From Fragilaria radians (Eukaryota > Bacillariophyta > Fragilariophyceae > Fragilariales > Fragilariaceae), in the NCBI GenBank assembly GCA_900642245.1, contig CAAAJI010001224.1:1-11975 (forward strand): a stretch of 11,975 bases of DNA, given 5' to 3'. Position numbers and translations under genes: made by a program. Below, piece by piece: positions 6,089 to 11,975 of this stretch (positions are counted from its first letter, which is position 1; every line of letters begins with the position of its first letter). The notes beneath the pieces are model-generated. The model was not told where the DNA came from. It did not search any database and worked only from the letters and a program-made list of their open reading frames with translations.

Positions 6089-9000
6089 TCAGCGCTTGGC
6101 CGCGACCCGCGGTGCTGCCGCCGCCACCAATGGCTTGGCACCGTCCCCGAGGATGATGAACGCCGCCCAGTAGAAGGGGTGCGACGTCTCGGGATCGTCC
6201 ATCAACCCGCGCTGGGCGCCGGCCAGTGCGTTGGCCAAAGGCTGGCCCGGTTTGGCCTCGACCAGGCCCGAGATCAGCCGCTTGGTCGCGTTATAGCTGT
6301 CGGGCACCGGCCAGTGGCTAGCGACGACCGATCGCGCACCGGCGCCGATGAAGGCGCGGACCAGTCCGTCCAGCGCATAATTGCCTCCGGTCATGATCCC
6401 CGCCTCGCGCGACGCGCTGGCGCTGGCAGCGCCGGCGGTGTCGCAGGCCGACAGGATGACCACGTCCGCATCGAGCTTGAGGTCGAAGATCTCGCGGAAG
6501 CTCAACAGTCCGTCGGACCCAGCGCCGCCGAAGGAGGTGACCAGGGCGGGGCGCGGCGGGCAATCGGGCCGGGGCGCGGTGACCAGTCCATGCGTCGCGA
6601 AATGCAGGATGCGATACTGGTCGAGCTGGTCGTCCTTCAGCAATGCCGTGTCGGTGAACGCCGCGCCGGTCATCAGCTTGCTGTTCGTTGGACCGAACAT
6701 GGTGCTCGCCGCGACCAGTTCGGCCGATGACACGGGCGTTTGCCATTGTTGCACCGGCCAGTCGCAATCGTCCGCCACCGCGGCGACCGGCTTGATCGTC
6801 ACCGGGCTATTGTCGCCAAGGCCTAGATACGCGCCGCGCGCCCGGCTTGGTGCGATCGCACGAACATCGAGGAAGCTGCGCGGACTGACCGAAATCGAGA
6901 CTTCACGATCACGTCCAAGCCAATCGACCCCGCGCATGTCGAACGGGTCAGCCTTGGCCAGTTTGAGCCGTGCCTTGTAGGCGTCGAGCCCGGCTTGCCT
7001 GGCGATCAGCAGGTATGGCGGCAGCTGGAGCATCGGCCCGTCCGGTTCGAAGATCAGGTGCTTGAGCGCCTGGACTTCGCCATCGATCGCGCCGAACAGG
7101 TCGAGGTACAGCGACCGCGCATTGTCGGCATCGAATTCGTCCGTGACGGCTTCATTGCCTTCCATCCGGACGATGCTGCGGCGGATTTGCGAGACTTTGT
7201 CGGCCATCATGTTGCGCGTCGGGGCGATGCGCATCGCACGCGCCGCGTCCTTGGTCGCGAACACCGTGTAAACGCGATCACCGACCGCCATCATCTTGTA
7301 ATAGCCTTCGCCGGGGCGAAGTGCGCCCTGCACGTCGGCGAGGTCCGTCTTCTGTGGCGCAAGCACCTTGTAGCGCGGATAGGCTGCCAGCTGCGATTGC
7401 AGGCTGGTCTGGTCGGTGCGCATCTGCTCGAGCGTCGCGCGGGTCATTGCAAGCGCCTCGACGTCGGCCGGGGTCGCGTTCTTGCGTCCCGCGAGCTCGG
7501 TCAGTTCGCCTTCCGTCCGCGCAATTTCGCGAGTCCTTGCGACGGCCAGCCGGAACAGCGACGAGGCCTCGTCATTGCCCTCCGACATTTGCCGCGCAAG
7601 CACTGCCTGCGTCTGTGCAACGCCGGGACGGGCCAACGCCTGGGCAGCGCGGAACATCTGCGCCGCGGCGTCCGCCGACCCATCCCGTCCCAACATTTCG
7701 AAATAAGGCGTCAGCAGGTCGCGGAGCGCGATTCCACTGTCCGGGACCGCAATGCTCTGGTCGACCACCTCGCCGAACAGGGCTCGGGAGGCCGCGGCAT
7801 CGCCCTGCCGGCTGAGGAAAGCCGCCTTGCGGGCGCGTGATGCCAGCAGCATCGGGGATTCGGGAAAATCCTGAGCCAGGATCGCAATCGCGGCATCATA
7901 GGCACCCAGGGCAGAACTGCCGTCACCCGCGGCTTCGGCGACTAGGGCCCGCTCGACATCGATATCGGCCAGCAGCCACCCTGCCGACTTCAGCTTGCCG
8001 TCGCGAACTTTCTGCAACTGTTCCTGCGCCTTGCCCAGGTCGGTCCGCGCCTGCTCGAGATTGCCTGCCTTGCGATGCGCGATCCCTGACAATTGCAGCG
8101 CCTGTGCATCGAGCACCGCCGCACGTTCCGCCGGACGCAATGTGTTCTCGCCACTGGTCTGCTTGAAGCTGCTATTGTCGCGGTTGATCTCCTCGGCCAT
8201 CGGCAGCGTGATCAAACCCTTGCGAAGCTCGTCATCCTCCACCGAAATGATCGGCGCGACCGGCTTGGCGAGTTCCGCCAGCGCGGCCTCGGACTGCCGC
8301 TGGTTGAGCTGGTTGATGGCGCGGAAGTTGCGGATCAGCCGTTGCAGTACCGGGTCGTTCGGCGGAGTCTTTGATTCGGCCTGGGCGAACAGACGAAGCG
8401 CCGCGCTGAAATTGCTCAGGTTCGACTGCTGCAGCCCCTGGTTGGCGAGCGCTTCCGCAAAGGCCCCATTGTCATTGCGATCGCGCATCGCGAGCGTCTC
8501 GAAGAACTGATCGGACTGCGCAAATTGGCCGCCATTGTTGAGCGCATAGGCCTCGATCCGCGCTGCTGCGGGGTCGAGTGAGCCGGCCTGGGTGCGGGCG
8601 AATGCGGCGGCGTCGCTGACCTCGGTGGTCGCCACTCGCACGGCGCCGGTCTGCGGACGGTCGCTGACCACTGACGCCAGCGCAAAGCGAAGCGCGGGGT
8701 CGTAGCCCGCGAGGCCCTCGACGAAGTAGGTGGTCTTGCCGCGGGTCAGCCAATAGCGCTTGTAATCGAGCTTCGCGGCCTCGTCGCGGCAGCTCAGGCT
8801 GGTGACCGTGCCTGCTCCCTCGATGGATGTGCTCGCCGCCGTCCCGCAGGTCAGCGATCCGGTCTCGATCATTCCGGATTCACGCAGCGGGTCGACGGTC
8901 CGGCGCACCGCCAGCAGGCTGCCGACCGCACTCGCCGCGTCGCGGCAGGTCAAGGCGTAAGCACGGTCGAAGATGCCGGTCAGCCGCCGGTCCGTGGCGC

Positions 9001-9148
9001 GCGACTGGGCAGTGCACATCACCCCTGCGTCGCCCAGACGGAAGCTGGTCCGGTTGGCGATTGGAAGCTCGCCGGCTGCGGTCGCCGGCACAGCGATTGC
9101 GACGGTCGACGCCAGCAGCAGGATCCTGGTCAATGCGGTACCCGTCAC
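6089..9148 (-). CDS. Exported CHAT-domain (caspase-like) protein with TPR-like repeats
   Basis: A 1019-aa predicted secreted or periplasmic cysteine peptidase of the CHAT class (clan CD, related to caspases and separase). It starts with a signal peptide (hydrophobic core LLLASTVAIAV, cleavage near residue 25 at ATA-A). Next is a region of about 140 residues with cysteines 45, 68, 101 and 120, likely two disulfides. Helical TPR-like repeats span about 195-540 and a coiled-coil stretch about 535-590. The CHAT domain covers about 680-1010, with ILHFATHG (His849, His853) and VVILSACDTAG (Cys902); His853 and Cys902 form the expected dyad. The GTG at 9148 is chosen over ATG 9178 because AAGGGAGA precedes it by 6 nt, a signal peptide follows directly, and GTG overlaps the upstream stop as GTGA. 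The partner exoprotein gene upstream is the most likely functional associate. Substrate and cleavage specificity are unknown. Confidence 0.93.
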   Translation of the reverse strand: MTGTALTRILLLASTVAIAVPATAAGELPIANRTSFRLGDAGVMCTAQSRATDRRLTGIFDRAYALTCRDAASAVGSLLAVRRTVDPLRESGMIETGSLTCGTAASTSIEGAGTVTSLSCRDEAAKLDYKRYWLTRGKTTYFVEGLAGYDPALRFALASVVSDRPQTGAVRVATTEVSDAAAFARTQAGSLDPAAARIEAYALNNGGQFAQSDQFFETLAMRDRNDNGAFAEALANQGLQQSNLSNFSAALRLFAQAESKTPPNDPVLQRLIRNFRAINQLNQRQSEAALAELAKPVAPIISVEDDELRKGLITLPMAEEINRDNSSFKQTSGENTLRPAERAAVLDAQALQLSGIAHRKAGNLEQARTDLGKAQEQLQKVRDGKLKSAGWLLADIDVERALVAEAAGDGSSALGAYDAAIAILAQDFPESPMLLASRARKAAFLSRQGDAAASRALFGEVVDQSIAVPDSGIALRDLLTPYFEMLGRDGSADAAAQMFRAAQALARPGVAQTQAVLARQMSEGNDEASSLFRLAVARTREIARTEGELTELAGRKNATPADVEALAMTRATLEQMRTDQTSLQSQLAAYPRYKVLAPQKTDLADVQGALRPGEGYYKMMAVGDRVYTVFATKDAARAMRIAPTRNMMADKVSQIRRSIVRMEGNEAVTDEFDADNARSLYLDLFGAIDGEVQALKHLIFEPDGPMLQLPPYLLIARQAGLDAYKARLKLAKADPFDMRGVDWLGRDREVSISVSPRSFLDVRAIAPSRARGAYLGLGDNSPVTIKPVAAVADDCDWPVQQWQTPVSSAELVAASTMFGPTNSKLMTGAAFTDTALLKDDQLDQYRILHFATHGLVTAPRPDCPPRPALVTSFGGAGSDGLLSFREIFDLKLDADVVILSACDTAGAASASASREAGIMTGGNYALDGLVRAFIGAGARSVVASHWPVPDSYNATKRLISGLVEAKPGQPLANALAGAQRGLMDDPETSHPFYWAAFIILGDGAKPLVAAAAPRVAAKR

Positions 9149-9162
9149 TTGCCGTCTCCCTT
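9145..9162 (-). promoter_or_regulatory. GTGA stop-start overlap with ribosome-binding site (translational coupling)
   Basis: Read on the minus strand, AAGGGAGA (9155-9162) lies 6 nt before GTG (9146-9148). The last two bases of the GTG plus the next A form the TGA stop (9145-9147) of the upstream exoprotein. A 4-bp overlap of this kind usually means translational coupling, so the CHAT protein is expected to be made in proportion to its partner. Confidence 0.88.
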
Positions 9163-11975
9163 CGTCCCGGTCTTGCATTTGCTATCCTTCGCATCGCACG
9201 TCTCGACCTTGGCATCCTCGTCGGTCGTCTCCCCGTACAGCGACGGATTGCCGGCCCCGGACACCGGATCGTTGACATCGCCCGACTGGTCGAGCGGCCG
9301 CGAGTCGAACAACGGCACCGGCGGCTCGATCGGGCTCGATGCGTCGTCGTTGCCGAAGAGTCCGTCGTCGATATCGCCCTCATTGCCGAACAGGCCGTCG
9401 CCAAGCCCCGAATTGTCGGCCAGCTGGACGTCGCTCCGGGTGATCGTATCGATCGGCGGCAAGTCCGGCGGCGGCGGCGGCGGCGGTGGCGGCGGTGGCG
9501 GCGGTGGTGGCGGTGGCGGCGGTGGTGGCGGTGGCGGCGGAGGCGGCGGAGGCGGCGGTGGCGGCGGAGGCGGCGGTGGCGGTGCGACGGCGCATGCCCC
9601 GACCAGCTGGCACCCGTTGATCGTGCTCCCGGCGACGAAGATCTCCGTTCCGAAGACCTGAACGAAAGCGTCACGCACCGAGATCCCAGTGACCGTTCCG
9701 CCTGGCGTCTGAACCTGGCCGTTGATGACCATATTGATCGAGCCCGGGGCCGGTGGGATTTCGCCACCCTCGTCATCCTCCTCGAAGTCGAGCGTCAGTT
9801 CGTTAATCAGGAAGCCGGCCGGATTGGTGAGCGTGCCAGTGTTCTGGACAAGTATGTTGTCGAGGCCGACGGCGTCGTCGCCGAGCGTGATCAGCGCCGC
9901 GCTAATAACTCCCTCCGGTCGCTGCACGGCGGCAGGAGCGTTCAATTCCTCGCGGAAGCCTACATATTGGGGGTTCTGCTCGAGCTTGGCGAGGATGTCT
10001 CCGCTAGCAATGAAGATGTTATGCGCTTCGAGCGACAATATTCCGCCGAGCGCGCCATTTGCATCGGTCAGTGCAACCGAACCGGTTGTGGCATCGATTT
10101 CGAAGGTTTCAGCTTCGAATTCGACCTGCTGGTCCGTGCCCAACGTCACATTGACGTCACCAACGACCCTGATGATTCCGAACGCACCTTCCAGATTGTC
10201 GTCCGAGATTGAAAATTCGAGGTTGCCATCCTCTAATGCTGCCGGATCAATCGACAGGTCCAGATCACCAAGATACATCATCGCCGCAGCGCCGCGGTCG
10301 ACGCGAATCTCGAATTCCATTCCGTCCGAATTGACCCGGTCAAGCTCGGCTTGACTGATCCGATAGCCGCCTTGTCCGGGCAGGTTATCGCCGATGTAGG
10401 TGCCGACCGGATTGATCGAGATAAAGGCAACCCCGCCCGGGCTACTGATCTGCGCCAATTGTCCGATGGCGATGTCGTTCGAGGTGAGGGTGATGAATTC
10501 CCCGGCGAAGGAGCCATTGACCGAAAGAAGTCCGCCGGTGTCGATGTAGATACCCGAAAAGCCGTTATCCAATTGCGTGGGCACCGTCGTCATCGATTCG
10601 ACCGTAGTGTCGCCGCCGACGTTGGCGATCAGCCCGGCAAAGGTCGACGATCCGGCGAACACTGCGTTGCCGCCAGTCGGGTTCAATGGGAAATGATTGA
10701 AGATCAGTTGAGGATCAAATCCGCCCGGCCCTTGGAGCGCCGCGAAGTTGCTGTAGCCGGCAAGGAAGAAATTCTCATCCGTCGTGATCGGCCCGAAACT
10801 GGCATTCCCGCCGGCCAGCGCAATCACCTCGCCATCCGCATCGATCGAGCCAACGACGAGGTCGCCCGGCGTGTATAGCCCGACATAATCATCGGTGCCG
10901 ATGTTGCCGACGGTGATCGACCCTCCGAATATCTCGAGGGTCGTCCCGGCCGTTATATTGCCGCTGGCGATGGCGCCCCCGCCTTCCAAACGCACAAAGG
11001 TGTCTGCAGTGATCGCGCCGGTGGAGATACCGCCGACGGCCAGCGCATAGACGCCGTCGAGCGAGGTGATTGTCCCGGTGTCGATGTCGCCGCCCGAGAC
11101 GAGGGTGATGCTTGCCCCCGGGAACAGCAGCGCGACCTGCCCGAAGAACTCCTGGGTCCGCAAGTTGCCGGTTGTTATGTCCCCATCCGCGAACAGGTCG
11201 AGCGAGGCGCCCGTGATGTCGCCGGTCGTGATGCTCGTCCCGGCGTCGGCCGAGACGTCGTCGTAGGCGAAGATGTCGAGCGTCGAGATCGATCCGGCCG
11301 CGACCAGCGCGACGTCGTCATAGGAATAGATGCTGCCGGTGGCGATATCGCCGCCGCTGGTCAGCCGGACGTCGCCGTCCGCATTGAGATTCCCAAGCGC
11401 CATGTTGCCGCCGCTGGTGGCGAGGATCGAGCCGTTGGCATTGATCGGCCCGGCAGTGAGGGTGGTTCCGGCAGCTGCGAGGAAATCGCCGGTACTGACC
11501 GCTCCCATGGCGATCGATCCGCCGGTTGCGACGGGCGGAAGTGCAAGGATCGGCGCCCGGTCGAAGGTAAGGAAAGCGCCGCCCAGCGAGGACATCGAGT
11601 AATTGCCGATATAGACGTACGCGCTGTCATTGATGGTGCCGGCCGTCATATTGCCGCCAACCAGCGCCATCATCCCGTCGCCCGACGACAGATTGCCGGT
11701 GACGAGATTGGTCGGGGTGCCGAAGCCGATCCGCCCAAGCGCGGTGACATTGCCGGTGGTTAGTGCCGCGCCCGACGAGAAGCGTGCCGCATACTGGGCG
11801 GAGGGTGAATCACTTATATCGCTGATTCCGGCGGTGACAGCACCGACGGTGATCGCGCCCATCGCTTCGGCGAGGACGGAGTCGCCCGCGGTCAACGAGC
11901 CCGTAGTAACCGTGCCCTCGGTAAGGAAGTTGATCGTCTCGCCCGAGGTCGCGTTACCGATGCCGATCGCCCCGT
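9145..11975 (-). CDS. Large filamentous-hemagglutinin/beta-helix-type exoprotein, C-terminal part
   Basis: The reading frame is open to the right edge, so the 5' end, signal and any secretion domain lie outside; 942 residues are visible (numbered here from the window edge). Residues ~1-405 are a glycine-rich array of degenerate 18-20-residue repeats (G-x-I-x-T-G-x-I-x-A-D-x-x-V-x-L), as in right-handed beta-helix adhesins. Residues ~405-785 are a non-repetitive, acidic, strand-rich region ending in CQLVGAC, two cysteines five residues apart. Residues 798-836 are 39 consecutive prolines. The last 106 residues are an acidic tail with a repeated DGLFGN motif and a CDAKDSKC pair, ending in a lysine-rich tip. 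Such proteins are typically secreted by two-partner secretion or a related outer-membrane route. A TTG at 11893-11895 should not be taken as the start. Adhesin or surface-structure function is inferred from the fold type only. Confidence 0.87.
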   Translation of the reverse strand, partial: GAIGIGNATSGETINFLTEGTVTTGSLTAGDSVLAEAMGAITVGAVTAGISDISDSPSAQYAARFSSGAALTTGNVTALGRIGFGTPTNLVTGNLSSGDGMMALVGGNMTAGTINDSAYVYIGNYSMSSLGGAFLTFDRAPILALPPVATGGSIAMGAVSTGDFLAAAGTTLTAGPINANGSILATSGGNMALGNLNADGDVRLTSGGDIATGSIYSYDDVALVAAGSISTLDIFAYDDVSADAGTSITTGDITGASLDLFADGDITTGNLRTQEFFGQVALLFPGASITLVSGGDIDTGTITSLDGVYALAVGGISTGAITADTFVRLEGGGAIASGNITAGTTLEIFGGSITVGNIGTDDYVGLYTPGDLVVGSIDADGEVIALAGGNASFGPITTDENFFLAGYSNFAALQGPGGFDPQLIFNHFPLNPTGGNAVFAGSSTFAGLIANVGGDTTVESMTTVPTQLDNGFSGIYIDTGGLLSVNGSFAGEFITLTSNDIAIGQLAQISSPGGVAFISINPVGTYIGDNLPGQGGYRISQAELDRVNSDGMEFEIRVDRGAAAMMYLGDLDLSIDPAALEDGNLEFSISDDNLEGAFGIIRVVGDVNVTLGTDQQVEFEAETFEIDATTGSVALTDANGALGGILSLEAHNIFIASGDILAKLEQNPQYVGFREELNAPAAVQRPEGVISAALITLGDDAVGLDNILVQNTGTLTNPAGFLINELTLDFEEDDEGGEIPPAPGSINMVINGQVQTPGGTVTGISVRDAFVQVFGTEIFVAGSTINGCQLVGACAVAPPPPPPPPPPPPPPPPPPPPPPPPPPPPPPPPPPPPPPPDLPPIDTITRSDVQLADNSGLGDGLFGNEGDIDDGLFGNDDASSPIEPPVPLFDSRPLDQSGDVNDPVSGAGNPSLYGETTDEDAKVETCDAKDSKCKTGTKGDGK
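9346..9399 (-). repeat. Duplicated DGLFGN motif in the exoprotein tail
   Basis: Two copies, DGLFGNE and DGLFGND, are separated by four residues (GDID) at visible residues 859-865 and 870-876. They lie after the polyproline run in an Asp-rich setting. Possible roles are calcium binding, recognition by an export or processing factor, or no role; the sequence does not decide. Confidence 0.75.
9466..9582 (-). repeat. Polyproline tract of 39 codons (CCN trinucleotide repeat)
   Basis: 117 bp of uninterrupted proline codons in the exoprotein frame: 26 CCG, 10 CCA and 3 CCT by direct count. On the plus strand it reads as a GGN array with local subrepeats such as GGTGGCGGC. Because the unit is three bases, slippage would change stalk length without breaking the frame. 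Translation of such a run is expected to depend on elongation factor P. Confidence 0.97.
10760..11973 (-). repeat. Degenerate 18-20-residue beta-helix repeat array in the exoprotein
   Basis: About 17-18 imperfect protein repeats can be aligned by eye around the core G-(N/D/S)-I-x-(T/V)-G-x-(I/L), followed after 6-10 residues by a V-x-L-x-A-G-G turn. Examples are GDIATGSIYSYDDVALVAAG, GGISTGAITADTFVRLEGG and GSITVGNIGTDDYVGL. The repeats are diverged at DNA level, which argues against recent tandem duplication. The array continues past the window edge. Confidence 0.8.

Noticed and set aside
6995..7840. 281-aa plus-strand open frame opposite the CHAT gene
   Set aside because: Antisense shadow in high-GC DNA, rich in Arg and His, no motifs; the CHAT frame is continuous and has TPR-like helices here.
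6089..9148. CHAT protein as part of a CRISPR (Craspase-like) or gasdermin defence system
   Set aside because: It has a signal peptide and there is no Cas protein, CRISPR array or gasdermin-like gene in the window; the coupled neighbour is an exported repeat protein.
9466..9582. GGN array as a CRISPR-like or non-coding satellite repeat
   Set aside because: There is no repeat-spacer structure; it is entirely in frame as proline codons inside a long gene.
8827..10212. 461-aa plus-strand frame with Arg/Trp runs, and a neighbouring plus-strand poly-Gly frame
   Set aside because: Both arise from reading the proline-codon repeat in other frames or on the other strand; the minus-strand exoprotein frame is continuous and coupled to the CHAT gene.

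Overview
This window looks like a GC-rich alphaproteobacterial chromosome, most probably a sphingomonad. The evidence is the rRNA and initiator-tRNA sequences, the gene types (DUF2490 barrel, SLC13 permease, hemagglutinin-like exoprotein with an exported CHAT protein) and frequent GTG starts with purine-rich ribosome-binding sites. The genus is an inference; no alignment could be run.

Layout. Positions 1-900 are the tail of a ribosomal RNA operon on the + strand: the last ~410 nt of 23S rRNA, a ~147 nt spacer with a perfect 10-bp hairpin, 5S rRNA, a terminator-like hairpin, and an initiator tRNA-fMet with encoded CCA, then a second strong terminator. Next come a minus-strand gene for a membrane-anchored, cysteine-containing periplasmic protein of unknown function (1046-1873/1879) and a divergent + strand SLC13/DASS-type anion permease (1925-3247). 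A GH1-like glycoside hydrolase follows (3386-4678). After a 324-base gap with only small hairpins come a small lipoprotein (5003-5314) and a DUF2490 outer-membrane barrel protein (5369-6037), probably co-transcribed.

The right half (6089-11975, minus strand) is the most interesting part. It is a two-gene unit transcribed from beyond the right edge. The first gene (5' end outside the window) encodes a very large glycine-rich, repeat-built exoprotein of the filamentous-hemagglutinin/beta-helix type. It ends with a globular region, a Cys-X5-Cys loop, a run of 39 consecutive prolines and an acidic C-terminal tail. Its stop codon overlaps the GTG start of the second gene (GTGA), which encodes a 1019-residue CHAT-domain (caspase-like) protein with a signal peptide, a four-cysteine N-terminal region, TPR-like helical repeats, a short coiled coil and an intact His-Cys dyad.

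How it may work. The coupled pair suggests an exported CHAT peptidase that acts on, or is regulated by, its partner exoprotein, for instance in proteolytic maturation or release of an adhesin. The polyproline stalk and tail loosely recall the proline-rich C-terminal prodomain of Bordetella FhaB. This is inference from architecture and coupling. The secretion partner (FhaC/ShlB-type) and the N-terminal secretion domain would lie beyond the window. The left-hand genes look like ordinary accessory metabolism and envelope functions with no visible link to that pair.
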